Of a stretch of 64,000 bases of DNA, positions 1 through 12,280 are shown one piece after another. The number at the start of each line of letters is the position of its first letter. Within the stretch, counting starts at the first letter, position 1. Source of the stretch: Ignelater luminosus (Eukaryota > Arthropoda > Insecta > Coleoptera > Elateridae). Location of the stretch: contig VTPC01007199.1 in assembly GCA_011009095.1 (NCBI GenBank), positions 27,115 to 91,114 of the forward strand, read 5' to 3'. The notes under the pieces are model-generated. The model was not told the DNA's origin, ran no database searches, and was given only the letters and a program-made list of their open reading frames with translations. Made by a program: the position numbers and the translations under genes.

Positions 1-1719
1 AATATTTCGGGAGCAACTTTTGCGCTTGGGATTCGCGACAATCGCTGCAGCAGCTCGATTTGAGTAAAATCAATACATCCTCCAAACCTCTGGACATTTT
101 CTGAAAGTAATGGGGCACGTGCATGAATTTATCGGCCTGGAAATTCCGCCATTGAGTGGCGACCTTAATATATCATCGATCTTTCGAAATTGCTAGTTTT
201 TCCGGTTCACTAACAAATTTTGTCTAGTTTGGTGTGACGACATATATGGATGCCACGTACGCCTGATTAAAATTTGTAATTACTTTATAATTGGCATATC
301 GCGTTCGAACGATCCGATATATCCAACAAAAATGATCAGCGAGAGATTAATTTAGTAGGGTGAAGTATTCTCTTCCATTTTTTTCTTTGTTAATTGCGGA
401 ATAAAAAACGGAACTGTTAAATTGCTGACAAGTATTTTAAATCGCAGTTTTTTTTCCATTTTACTTTTATGCTTTTGTGTTCAGCAATGAAAGGGAAATG
501 AACAAGTACGTACTCGTTCTGAAAACAGATCTTTTTTTTTCAAATGAAAAGTTGCGACAAACTATTATGCTCGTTTTCTAATTTCTGGTTTTCTGTTAAT
601 TTCATGTTTTACGCAATAGGCATCTAAATGGCTTTTAATTATCAGGGATAATAATTATATGTTACATCTTACTATAATTACCGATAATCAACTTAAGTGC
701 CATTTATTTAATAAGCTGTGCGTTTTAGAAAACAATGAATCACATGCTGGAACATAATTCGTTTGCTAACAATTTATCTTTGGAATAGAAAGTTTTATTC
801 CCAAAAACGTTTTTATATCACGTGTCTCAAAGGTGAAACATAGACCTTTCTCGTGTAAAATTGTTTGAATGTTTAATAAATTTTCTTTGTAACGCAGACT
901 ACATTAGGCCTTCGTGTCGCATAATAAAGATTAAATTAGTGCGCAGAACTCATTAAAAAACAGTGGAAACAGGATTCTCTATTTCTTACTACCTCTATTT
1001 GGATTAGCAATAACCTAAACACTAAGAGATTTGTTTCAATTTCCAATCGAGCCGTGTATGGTTTGTATGTTACGGGGTTGCCTAAAGAAAGAAGTTCTCT
1101 TGCCCTAATAGACTTTTACAGACCGCAAAATGAAACAGGGACATACAACAACTAATTGTGTTCATGATACCGGTAGATCTAAATAAAATCGATGCAGAAA
1201 ATAGGGTTTGCTAGCTACTTAACTAAAAACACCCTAGGTACTAATTAATAGAAAAAAGGCAATACAGTTGTGTCCATTTATGTGAGATATCTTTCAAAGT
1301 AAATAAAGTTACAATGAACTGACTTACAAACGCTACGTGGTACAAAAAAAAACGAACCAAGCGACTCTAGTTCTGGTAAAGAAACTTGCAAAAATCACAA
1401 AAATTCGATTTTACCAAATGAGACTAAATGATGGTTATACAGTTTAATATAGTTAGCCAATAGACAGGATTGTTTGACAATATGGAGTTATATCCAAGTA
1501 TGTAGTGTTGAACCGGATCCTATTTTTGTGAAAATTCAAACACTGAAAAAAGTCATTTATCAAGTGGATGTACGTACTTCAAAGTCTATGGCAGCGAGTA
1601 AGACTGAATCCGAACCAGCCATGGCCGTTTCCGTCGAGATGTCTTTTTACTGATACGTTGGAATTACACTTTGATATTAAAGGCAATCGCATTATTCAAT
1701 CTTATGAATATGACTAATA
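1..1719. other. No gene recognised
   Basis: AT-rich sequence with stops in all frames. Positions 1-240 are somewhat richer in GC than what follows, but I can read no family in any frame. Around 1590-1670 a short open stretch precedes the piggyBac relic and may be its eroded N-terminus, without a recognisable motif. Confidence 0.5.
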
Positions 1720-2500
1720 GATGAAATTGTAACAGAAACACATCGCTACGCTCGCAAGTGAACACTAACCAAAGAAGATAAGATAAAGAGCGTTTTGGGC
1801 ATTACATGGCTGCAAAGTTTAGTCAGAAAACTTAACCAGTGGCTGCATTGGTGTAAATATTGAATAATTGAAACCTGCCAAATAAAGAAGTAGTGCACTT
1901 TACGGACAACGAAATCTTAACTATATAAAATATCGGATGTGTACGAATACCCAAATGTTACATTGAAAGTCTCGTATGATTTAGGAGAAGACGTAACCGT
2001 AGACTAAAGTTTATTGCTTTATAAAGGAAGCCTCGGATTCAGCACATTCCAAACAAACCGGCAAGGGTTAGCCTAAAAGAGCATGTATAAATCGTCATCC
2101 GGGATAATACAAAAAAAAAATACAAAATTTGATGAAAAATATTTACGATTTGCCAGTGTCATCACTCAGTGTCACTGTTCGACTACTGATAACTTCTACA
2201 CGTATGAGACTATCACAATGCAAAGAAATAATCTTCTTACAGAAATAAAACGAAAGTTCAGAATAGTTCAAATGATAGGTTTCCAAAGGCGTAAAATGTT
2301 ACTGGTAAAGTGAAAGGATAAAAGAGAAGTACCCGTTTTGTTTTTTATCATACATAGCTCAGAAATAGTCACCATATAAAAGAGGAAAAAAGAAGAAAGC
2401 CAAAGACTGTAAAAAAAACTACAACAAACGACAGAGTTGATAATCACTTTGCCGATCAACTTGTTACTAGAAAACGTGAACAAGAAATTATAATACAAAA
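1720..2500 (+). pseudogene. piggyBac-type transposase relic
   Basis: This is a decayed cut-and-paste DNA transposase of the piggyBac superfamily (DDE_Tnp_1_7 type). Pieces occur in the family's order across several frames. From 1723 come THRYAR and KIKSVLGITWLQ, matching the NRYA...E-x-K-x-FLG start of the domain. At 1893 is VHFTDNEI (the usual LHFxDN). At 1990 DVTVD, then a stop, then SLLLYKGSLGF corresponds to DESLLxxKGRLxF. An open stretch 2083-2313 holds SSSG and TTDNFYTY, the usual TDNFYTS, whose Asp at 2188-2190 would be the second catalytic residue. Then come RKMLLVK, a stop and KDKREVPVL (usual KWKDKR), and KPKTVKK with RVDN..ADQL (usual KP..I..YN..KGGVD..DQ). The first catalytic Asp (2002-2004) survives, but the following Glu is a TAA stop. 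I could not delimit terminal repeats or TTAA target duplications. The gene is dead. The match is from memory of the family, but many ordered motifs agree. Confidence 0.75.
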
Positions 2501-3068
2501 TGAGCAAAAAATCATTTGATCAGATTTTAAAAGGTTTTGGGCTAATTCTATACCAACAATTGAACTGAAAAAAAATTATAGCAAAATATATAAATATATT
2601 TCAGTGTATTTTACTTACGGTAAGAACTTTAAAAATGGATCTTGAAGACTTTTCAAAAAACAATTGCTAAAAGCTTATATGTAGAGAAAAATTATAGGGA
2701 AGTCTTTATGGCAACTAAAAGTCATGACGCAGTGAGAATGGCAAGATTTGCAAAGCGAGTTTGGCCTAAATCGAGATTGTAACAAAAGAAAATAATGTTG
2801 CCGAGCCGATGCGGACACGAAGGCATGTAAAAACAGAATAATTAGTTAGAAGGTCAAGTGTTTATCAAAAGCAGCAAACGTTATGCAGATTGGAAAGAAA
2901 TCCTTAGACAAAGAGTTAAAAAGTGTAAATCCCAGGAAGATTCAGAATGCTATAAGGATGTTTATGCGTCTGATAAAAGGTAAATTCATGTTAATATCCT
3001 TCTAGACATTTTGCTGTAAATTCCTGCTAAGTTTGGTTTAATATGTAACCTAGCATATTACTACAATG
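2501..3068. other. No gene recognised
   Basis: AT-rich sequence between the piggyBac relic and the next element. The piggyBac C-terminal cysteine-rich region would be expected here, but I cannot read it in any frame. Confidence 0.4.
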
Positions 3069-4500
3069 TATACAGGGTGCCCATTTTAAGTGTTCCCGCC
3101 TGAGATGTTTAGAATAGACAACACATGATACAAACAATAATGAATTCTTGATGACGCTTTGGGTAATATTGAAATTTTAGAAAGTAAAAAACTTGATAGA
3201 TAGGTGTTGGGAATATGGCAATGCAATGCAGTGACAGAAATGGAATACAAAAAATGTCAACAAAAAGACTGGATAATTTAAGTTAAGTTTAATGTTAAAA
3301 AAATTAAAATAAGTGCAAATAACGTATAACATTGCGGGTAATTATAACAAATGCTCAAACCGCCTTCCATTAATTTCTTCACCTCAAGTAAGTAAAGTAA
3401 GTCCTCTGTCAAAATTTTGTCAAACGCGAACTAAAATTTCCAAAGTAGTAGACCGGCATGATGCGGTAATTCGCTCACGTAATTGTTCTTCATTTTCAAT
3501 AGAAAACTGATAAATATAATCCTTCACTTTCCCCCACACAAAAAAATTCAACAGATTCATGTCGGAACTGTAAGGGAGCCAAGCATGACGAGCGCCTCTA
3601 GCAATAAATTTATGGTTAAAGGTTCTTTTTAAGTAATTTTTGACATCACTGTGATGATGAGGTGAAGTACCATCAGGTACTTCCTCCAAGAGTTCAGGCA
3701 CAGAGTTGATCAAAAAATCTAAATAGATTGACCCATTGAAGGTTCTTCAAAAAAATAAATACCTATAACGTGGGTTTTAATAATGCCGCACCGTGCATTA
3801 CCACTCAACATCCTCTAAAGATGCGATTTGTTAATCCAATGAGGATTTTCTTGAGAATAGTAGTGGGAGTGATAATAGAAAACTTGGGTTATTATTCAAT
3901 TTAGTTCTTAAAAAATTAAAAAACTCTAAACTGCAAATAAAACCATTATCAGTTAAGTGTTGTACCATTGCAGCATGAAGTAAACATGATATAGATGATA
4001 ACGATTGATTTGCAGAATATTGAATACTGAACCTTTACTCATTCGCAGTGTTCTTACAAGTTCTCGTTGATTTACATAGACGTTATCGGCAACACTTCGC
4101 ATTACAGCTGCTTCGTTATCTACCTAGTCATAGTGCGAATCTTTATTTTATGTTTCTTAAATTGACCAGCACGTCTTAAATAGGATTCTAACTTTCTAAA
4201 CACATGATTACTTGAAGTCTTACCATCTAGATATCGCTGTGTAAAAAGTCGAACAGTGACCTTGTAATTTTTATGCGATTCACCCAATATGAGTAACATT
4301 ATGAGTTTTCTTCAGAAACAGAGTACATAATGTGGGAATTGTTAAACTTTTATAGCTAAACTTGTTTATGTCACAAGTGATTCAAACCATGCTAATTGAG
4401 TAAATTGAAAAATATTAAAAAGCAGTTATCCGTGGTGGTAAATGTGTTATCTATCTAAAGTATTTCACGATGGAAAGAGATAAAATGGACACTCTGTATA
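3069..4500 (-). mobile_element. Tc1/mariner-superfamily element with TIRs
   Basis: A 1.43-kb element bounded by inverted ends. The left end (3069-3090) reads TATACAGGGTGCCCATTTTA. The right end (4479-4500), reverse-complemented, reads TATACAGAGTGTCCATTTTA. Both abut TA, the target of this superfamily. The internal remnant transposase runs on the minus strand, so the left end is the 3' end. Length, TIR and TA fit an IS630/Tc1/mariner element of the insect type whose transposase carries the HTH-like DUF4817 and DDE_3 domains. Confidence 0.8.
3420..4130 (-). pseudogene. Degenerate Tc1/mariner-like transposase
   Basis: Fragments of a DDE_3-type transposase occur in order on the minus strand. Near 4010-4090 is VNQRELVRTLRMSKGSV, the DNA-binding helix region (usually LRELARETGIS...SVHRIL). 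Near 3765-3860 are NPHWINKSHL and then ARCGIIKTHVIGIYFFEE (usual NPHW... and VWCGIIGDTIIGPYFFEG). An open 97-codon stretch at 3713-3420 contains PDGTSPHHHSDVKNYL, matching QDGAPPH..R.VR.YL with a catalytic Asp, and later SSDMNLLNFFVWGKVKDYIY, matching SPDLTPLDFFLWGYLKDxVY. There the last catalytic Asp of the LDFF motif is replaced by Asn. ENEEQLRERI follows, as in the family. Stops and frameshifts separate the pieces, so the gene is inactive. It fills the TIR-bounded element around it. Confidence 0.75.
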
Positions 4501-4763
4501 TCCCGAAGACTATGGTTTTAGTCACAAGGTATATACAGTATGCCCAATTTATTTCGTTACATGTATGTGGACAACACATACATATGGCAAACGACCGAAT
4601 TTCATTTATAACTTTGTTTTTTAAACTTATTTAAATAACTAACTTTAACGACTATAGAAGCTACATTTTAGCAAATACAAACTTTAATTCTCCAGTATTT
4701 CAGGTTTATTGACCAGAAACAAACTGTAGGAAAAAATTCGTTTTGAAACTTTACATAATTATC

Positions 4764-5800
4764 GTAAAATCTTGTCCCGGAAATTTGTTCAAAAAACATT
4801 TGCCCAAAAAACATTTGTTCGAACAATGACTGTACAACAGTAGCAATTCTTTTCAAGTAATCTTTTAATAGTTCTATATCTGTACAATCTAATGTATAAT
4901 AAATAGAAACTCATCACCTTAATCTGTTACCCTGGATTTATCTGGTGTCAGTAGGTCTTTCACTTTGTTGGAAAATTATTTTCTTTAGCACAAATGTTCT
5001 TAACGGTTCGTCTCATACCCGAAATTGAATGCAGATTTGCCAAAACTGTTTCTCCACAATTTGAAACTGCATCAGGAATTACTCCTTGCCGTGTTCTTGC
5101 AGAAACGTTTGCTTACTGTTGAATTTTCTCAATAAAACTTCTTGTTTACAGTTTGTGAGGCTTTCCTGTGTGGTTGGGTTCGACTTTCTAAAGTCTTCCC
5201 ATTTCTAATAAATGGTATATTATTCTATTTGTCGACCTCTTGCTTAGATATATCCTTCTAAATACAAACTGTTTTTGCCTTGGTGACTTTCAACAAATAA
5301 CATTTTCTATGGCGACAAATATAATTATGCACTACATACTATATTGCTTGTATACCTTGTGGTCTCGCCTGTGTTTCCATAATAAGTAACTATTAAAGTA
5401 ACAATCCGCTAAATAAATTAATAATGAAATGTATGTAAGATTCACAACCCCTTATAGTAAATGTCTCCACAACAGCCACCACCAGCATGGACATTAACGT
5501 ATCTTCTAGGCTACAGTAATTAATTTTTTTCTTAATTCGTTGACATTGGAAACTATTCAAAGTGTCTTAAATAAAGTAAAAGTCTGTTCCGTATAAATAT
5601 CTAAATTATGTTGTATATACGTATAATACTTTTCGAACAAATGATTTTTCGAACAAATGACTTTTCGAACAAATGATTTTTCGAACAAATGATTTTTCGA
5701 ACAATGATTTTTCGCACATATGATTTCCCAGCAGCTGTGTTTTCGAAAAAAAAACATTTGAACAATTGTTTTCGAGCAAATTCCCGGGACACTCGTAAAA
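4764..5800. repeat. Inverted-repeat element with subterminal tandem repeats
   Basis: The 18-mer TGTCCCGGAAATTTGTTC at 4773-4790 recurs inverted, with two changes, at 5774-5791. Immediately inside each copy lie repeats of a CATTTGTTCGAA-like word: a few at 4791-4830 on the left, and an array at 5629-5723 in the opposite orientation on the right. The arrangement looks like a roughly 1-kb non-autonomous DNA element with subterminal arrays. No coding sequence is visible in between, and the exact ends and target duplication could not be fixed. Confidence 0.45.
5629..5723. repeat. 16-bp tandem repeat array
   Basis: About six head-to-tail copies of a 16-bp unit TTTTTCGAACAAATGA with point changes and one or two 1-bp deletions. 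Each unit contains the palindromic core TTCGAA. Open frames across the array on the minus strand are a by-product of the periodicity and not a gene. Confidence 0.85.
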
Positions 5801-8800
5801 TCATGTCTCACTCCTTGTCATTCTAAGGATAATCTTTAACCATAAATTCAGGGGATATCTTTTAAAAACAAATTATACCTAATAGTCTATGATCGTTACC
5901 AGTTTATTCCAGATATATAGATTTTTTTATTAGTAGCGAGAGAAGATGTAAAGTGGATGTCCGTACCAATTTCTAAACACGTTAATGGACAAAACTGTTA
6001 AATAGACTTAAGTCACATAGTTAGGAAAATTTAGTAATTAGTGAACTTTTCCTTAATAAGTTAGTTATGCTTGTAAATAACGATATATCGTTTTATTATC
6101 TTTCCTTTTTAGAAATTAAGTTTAACGTCTTTCTATAACATAAAAGCCCCATTGATTTAATTCTCCTTGACGTTGTTCAAGTTTTTGGCTTGGGAACGTT
6201 AAATTTCTCTAGAATTATTTTATAAAAATGTTTTCTTAATTAGAGATGTATTGGGGCTTGATATAGGATAAAATTACCTCTGAATTGATATTCTTCAGAC
6301 TTTATTTTTGCGATTCAGAGAGTTTTATACTCTTATCTTTTGGTTTTATTACCCTTAAAACTATAGATCTGTCACCTTGTCTATCATAGACCAGATTTAT
6401 ATTTTACTATAATTGCCGAGTGTAACGTTCAAATTTCTCGCTAAATCATACCATTTTTGCCATATTTTACTGGTTGTCCGATCACCCGATATGTTGGTCA
6501 ACCAATTATCTGTTAGTTCCACCCTATTGGGGGGTTGGAAGTTACCTTTTTTGCTTCAGCACTCAACAGAGTACATCTACCGCTATCAAAGCAGAAGCAC
6601 GCGTCTTTCGTATCTTCTCTTGTGAAATTTTGGAACATATAAATAATTTCGCGAACTACTGAGAAATAGTGAAGTGTTGGACTAGTTTCTGCTAAGGTGA
6701 AGTTATACCTGAGTGAAAATATCGCGAATGAATTCCGTCTTTGTTAAACAATTTATAGACATTTCTCCGGGATATTCCGGATGCGTCTTTATCGTACTGT
6801 ACCTCGAAAATCATCGCCAGCAGACGTAAATTGTCAAATAATTTCACAACGAACTCTCAAAACTACCGTACCATTATTTACCTTATAATATCTTAATATT
6901 TTTATCGAACTTTCTACGAGATGCGTACTGTCTCGCTCTGTATAGATATTTTGAAAGTCAATTAAAATATCTTGCTACCTAATGTATGAGGAAGACGTCC
7001 ATTCTTGTAAAGATTTATGCAGTAACTGTAAATCAAATCTTATGTGAAGCAGTGTCGCGAATTCAGCGTATTTTGTGCCAAAAACTGGGTTCTCTTTGTA
7101 TTGGATTGGTTCTCGTTATGGTAAATAAACTTCACCTTTTTTTAAATCTTTTATGAAGAAGCATCGTTGACTTATACAACTTGTCAACCTATTTTCGCAA
7201 TTATTTGCGAATTATATCTGCATGTTATCGTCACGTCACCAACCGCTTGGATAAAAGTAATTCACTATAAAGATTACTTAATCATCGCTTCACAGTGGTG
7301 AAGAGCCTCAAAACATCGTTTCATACTAGTGAAAAACCCGACAAACCGTTTCACAGTGGTGAAAGGCCCGTTAATGTTGTTTAATTAATGGAAATATATT
7401 GTTTGCTGAATTGTAACGTAACTAACTTGTTCAGAACCTTTAATATCTTTTATTTGTTTGTATTTTTTATGAACAATATTTATAAAGTTGATGTATTTCT
7501 TTATCGTTCATTTATGTTAAATTTTGATAACAAAAATTCTTACTATCTAACAATTTTGTCAACTTGTTCTAGTGTGACGATTTATTTATATAAAATTTGG
7601 GATTCACGGTTATTCTCAAAACACCTGTAGGTGATGAATTCCATTCAATTACCGCTATTATTTATATTTTCCATATTTTAATGTTTACGCTTCTTTCATA
7701 AAGGACCAATGAATTTTATTCTAGTATTTGCAGATGATTCATTGTATGCATCTTTACCTTTTTTTCATTTTAATAGCACTTCTTTCAGTGCGCTGGGTTG
7801 CTAAACCGTAAATATTAATAAGTTTTATCCAGTTACATTTACTGCCTATGTATATATATTTGATGCAGTTGTTTATTTATTTATTGATGCTTATTTATGT
7901 GTGTATATAAGTCGTTCAACAATGTAACCTGGAATGCCAAAACCTCTTTTTATATTTTCTTTTCTACAATATGCCAATATATGTAGTAACTTATTTCAAT
8001 TTTTTAACGAGTTATGCGCATACGTATTTAGCAGCACAGATATCAGCTGTTCCGGAATCCAGTGGTGTCGACATTCTCCTAGGGATTCATTATCTTAAAT
8101 TCACTTTGTGAAAGTAAGTATCTACATAGAGTGCAATAAAATCTCCATTTCATTTATTTGTGTATCATTCGAACCTGTGGTTCGACCCTGGCTAACATCT
8201 CGCCTAGTGACCTAGATACGAAAATCAGCTGTGGGGTCTTCTATTCAAAACTTATCGTTTATTCGCTTGCTCTAAATTAGCTTAACTCAAGACCCATCTT
8301 CGACTATATAAAGGCTATAATTACAGGTGGCATATCAATTTTATATATGGTTACACTACCGATGGGTCACTAACCCCAGCTTTAGCTGTAATAACATTAA
8401 AAAAAAGACATGGCAATGTTCTAACAGTCGCAAGTTATGTGAAATGTTTTCCCAAAATTCTATTAACGTAAAATATTTATAATTGTATCTAATTTGTTTA
8501 AAAAAAATTGAAGAGGTATGTAAATTTAAAGTAGAAATTCTGAAAAGGTTTTATTAAGTATTTTACTTAAAATTAGACAACTGAAGGAATCGGGGCAACA
8601 AGGATATTAGGCACATTACTATCGTATTAAGAAAATTTACATTAAAGTTTTCTTTTAAATCCTAAAGGAAGAATATCAATTTTGAAATTTAACGCCCATT
8701 TTTTTCCTAGCTTAAGTAATTTACATAATGTTGGCTATTCAAATTATGAAGCTAACTCAGATTATGACAAAATCTGGCTTATGTCCTTGTCCCAATTTAC

Positions 8801-11355
8801 TTAATTGTTAATGAATAAAATGGATACAGTTAATTATTAAATAAATAAAGTTGGTTGTAATCGAAGAAAAGAAATTTGTTGAAATGCTCAAAACGTGCTC
8901 GAGTAATAATGTAATGTGTTAAACATTTATGTTATCTACTTGGAACAGAATAATCAAGTTCATCAGTGCAATAATGTGGAACACCAGACAACTAAAATCA
9001 AACCATATTTCCAATACCTGTTGCTTCCTCTTCAAATGAAACTACCGACACACCTGATGTTTCACAGTAACTGTGTGCAAGTCCTAAAATCGATAAGATA
9101 TTATTTGAATATTCAGTATACTGGATTATTTTTAAATAAATAAAGATAGTGATAACATAAATTAAGTTAGAATGAAAGCCAAGCTGATTACATGTAAATT
9201 GACGTAAAACCGTTTAATTATTGGATTTCACAAAATTGTGTTCAGCTCCACTAAACAATGCATATAACTGGATCTTAGAATCCAGACCCCGTTAGAATTA
9301 ATACAATATTCATAAGTCCTTTATAGTCTGAAGACCAGAAGGCTTAAAAGAGATATTAAAATCAATACTCCTGTAACCAACTCCTAGTGGTAGATTATTA
9401 TTATTATCATTAAGGGCAAACTCACGTTCTCCTAGAGACATTCTAGGCGACAGTGTGATGATATTCGCGTCCCACATTTCCTTTGCCTTTGAAATTTAGG
9501 AAATATTTAAAGCACACGCACGTATATCTACTCTTTGAAAGCTCTTATATGATATAAATGCGTTATAAATGGGAAGAAAAGAAATGTGTATTCTAGAAAC
9601 GAATTCGTACAACCTGTTGACTTTGAATTTTTCTTTCGAAAGCTTTCTTTTAAAATACTTACTGTTTAACGTGTAAATTTTGTTGGGTATGGCATTAAAT
9701 TATGTGTGTATGCAAGGAGAAGATGCTTTATAAAATAATCTGCTTAAAACAGATTTCAGTTTTCAATTCTCACGCTTAAGATTGGAAAACACGCCGTTGG
9801 TTTCGTAATTAAAATTTAATTTTAACATCAATTTTGCATTAAGAGATTTCAGTATGGTTTTGTATAAATGTCAATTACGTTTAGACGTTTAGATATTGAT
9901 TAGTTTATTAATATATTGCTGCAATGTACTAGGCAGTGTAGCATAATGACATGTAGAATAATATAAGTTGTGTTAAAGCTATCATTTCTGTAAGGTACGG
10001 TTTATACATAACACACAACAAGAGTGAATTTGCAGAAGTTCTGGTGTCAATCTAATTGCAATCGCAAATCAGTAGACTTTGAGAAATATGAGAACAGAGT
10101 AATGTGAGTGATAAACTCGAACTTTAAAAAAAACTATAGAGAAATAAATGCTATTGTAACATGGTGACGTAAATGTGATCTGAATGTTGCGAAGCTGATT
10201 TTACTTATCGGGCTGCTGCTTATAAATTATACACTGTACGTGACAGTGACAATTTATACAAAGCACGTTAAAATGGGAGGAATACAGACTTGAGAAAGAA
10301 AAATGTAAAGTCAGGCTCCATGAAATTAAAAAATGTCAAAAAGTGTAATCGTATGAAGAACAAACAAAAAGTAGTACACACTGAGTCGATGTCTGTTAGA
10401 AAAACTATGAAGAAAAAATAAAATTCTAGGACATGGTTTGATTTTAGTGCTTTTGAACTCGAGGATACTGTCCAGTACCGGTCTAAAACTGTATTAAATA
10501 AATTTGCTTCCAACACGAACGAGATACTTATAGTAATTAGCAAAATTTCATTCAGCTTGAGTTGTGGGTAACTCGTTAGTTGATTCCAGATTTAAGTGTA
10601 GCAATATTGAAATCTGATGATATTACTTGGAATTCACAAATATAGGTTTTTACATCATCACATCATAAAAAGCCGACCCCAAGCTTACTACAATTTGTTG
10701 ATATTAAAAACACTACCGACAAGCGTTGCAATAATTATATGTAGAGAAAAAGAAACTATGATAATGCCGTTGAACCTTTACGAGCCATTAATTACTTGTT
10801 TATGGGTAACACGATCTATGCCATAGTAGCAATAAACTTGGCTTTAGCACACTAAATTGTGTAAACAAAGCATAATTGTAACGTATACATTACCACCTAC
10901 ATTCAGGAATGGTATACACAGGTTATTGGAAAACTTATTTTTACCTTCACCAAGTCGTTATTAAAATATCTCAGAAAATCTAAGACCAAAATGGTTCGTA
11001 TAAAAACTATTCTTCTCCTGTCAAGTACGTATATGCTTAGATGGATCGTTTGCATGAATATTTTTTCTCATGAAGTAGATGAGTCATTGAAATTTTCTTT
11101 TTTATTGACTGAGGGTATAGAAATTTGAGTGACATTACGCAACGTAAAAGAGATGAAAGCAGGAACTTATTACATACTCGTACTACATACATACATAAGT
11201 ATTTACTATTTATTTATCAAGATATTTTGTATCTATCGTCTTAATTTTTCACTACTTTAAAAATTAATACGGCCATTTCTTTATTAATCATACTTCTGGA
11301 CTTTTAGTAAGACCAAATCAAAATAGCAGTGGAAGCTTTCTAAAGGGAATCAAAA
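5801..11355. other. AT-rich stretch, no gene recognised
   Basis: I read both strands and found no coding family, RNA gene or paired TIR apart from the hairpin repeat array at 7.3 kb, which is listed separately. Open stretches of 60-91 codons are low-complexity and lack recognisable motifs. Short (ATT)n tracts occur near 9395-9410. This may be intronic or intergenic sequence. Confidence 0.5.
7286..7376. repeat. Three tandem 30-31-bp hairpin repeats
   Basis: Units begin at 7286, 7317 and 7347. Each carries an inverted repeat: CTTCAC-AGTG-GTGAAG (7288-7303), TTTCAT-ACTA-GTGAAA (second unit) and TTTCAC-AGTG-GTGAAA (7349-7364). The outer pair changes from C-G to T-A in concert, which is what conservation of a six-base stem would give. 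The intervening arms (GCCTCAAAACAT, ACCCGACAAAC, GGCCCGTTAATG) are related. The array follows repeat logic, but no function is known. Confidence 0.75.
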
Positions 11356-11356
11356 A

Positions 11357-12280
11357 TATACAGGGTGAATGTTAGGATGCAGTCAAACTTTAAAGATATT
11401 TTAGAGGCCATAAAGATTAAAAAGTTTTTATGGCTTGTCTTCTGTAGTGTGCTGTTTCCAAGATATAGAGTGTCAAAGTTTCTACCATAATTGAATAAGT
11501 GGGAATATTTCAATTAAGATTTATAGAAAAAATAGGTGTCATAAGGGGGGGGGGGCACAACCGTACGGAAAACCTCATCTGAATATTGTACATAGATTCG
11601 GAAATTTTAAAAATATAAACCACTAGAAATTAAGTTTTATAACTCCTCAGATATCAGAAAATCTGTACTACTTGAAAACAGCACATGTTACAGGAAAAGT
11701 ACAAAAAAAGTTTCTGTGCTAGATTAAGTGTACATTTCTATGAATAGTCACAGTACTTAAAAAAGACTTTTCGCATTTTTGTCACATAGTATTACATTGG
11801 CATTTAGAGTTTTATTATTCTTGTTGATACAGAAGGTGATTTTGATCCTGCATCAAGACATCTCCACAATATTCCCAATAACAGAAAGAATAGCGTTATT
11901 AAATGTAGAAACGTTGATCGTTTAATTTTGTGTTGAAATGCATAATAGTGGACTAAAAGTCTTTTATTCTGTGATGCAGACATTGTCTCCGATTCGGTTT
12001 CGAACTTCTGTACCGTCTCGAAACGTCGCGTCGCCGTCCCTTGAGCTGCATTTTTAGTTTTGAAAAACATGGAAGTCCATAAGAGGTTAAATCTGTGAGC
12101 ATGGAGATCGCGGGACAGAAAGCATGTTGTTGTTAGCAGTTTTACGCGACCTAGTGTGAGCAGTTGTGCAGAAGTACCTGCAACTACTCTTTTGTGACAA
12201 TACCTTCTCTGCCGCCTGAAAACCGCTGAAATCGACTGCCTGGCCGGAAGGAACAAATTCCTATACACAGTGAACATGAA
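11357..12280 (-). pseudogene. Tc1-like transposase C-terminus with 3' TIR
   Basis: On the minus strand a 157-codon open stretch (12277-11804) overlaps, in another frame, a degraded C-terminal transposase. In order it gives PRSPCSQI, then a stop and PLMDFHVF (usual PRSPDLNPMDFHVWGY), then a segment ending EVRNRIGD (usual EELRNRIED), and near 11860 ILWRCLDAGSKSP (usual I.RRC.ACI...GHHFE). Downstream, at 11357, lies a TATACAGGGTGAATGTTAGG terminus like that of the element at 3.07 kb, correctly placed for the 3' end of a minus-strand copy. I found no matching 5' end. The open 157-codon frame itself shows no motif and is probably fortuitous in this GC-richer patch. Confidence 0.5.

Noticed and set aside
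5629..5723. CRISPR-like appearance of the short repeats
   Set aside because: Units are head-to-tail without unique spacers, and the sequence is eukaryotic.
7286..7376. CRISPR-like palindromic repeats
   Set aside because: Only three units with no distinct spacers, in a eukaryotic context.
8165..8210. B-box-like GGTTCGACCCT, possible tRNA
   Set aside because: No A box at the right distance upstream and no cloverleaf arms.
10268..10543. 91-codon minus-strand open frame with hydrophobic runs
   Set aside because: Low-complexity Phe/Leu-rich reading of a purine-rich strand, no motif and no context.
11804..12277. 157-codon minus-strand open frame as a gene
   Set aside because: The transposase motifs lie in a different frame of the same strand. 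The open frame has no recognisable domain.
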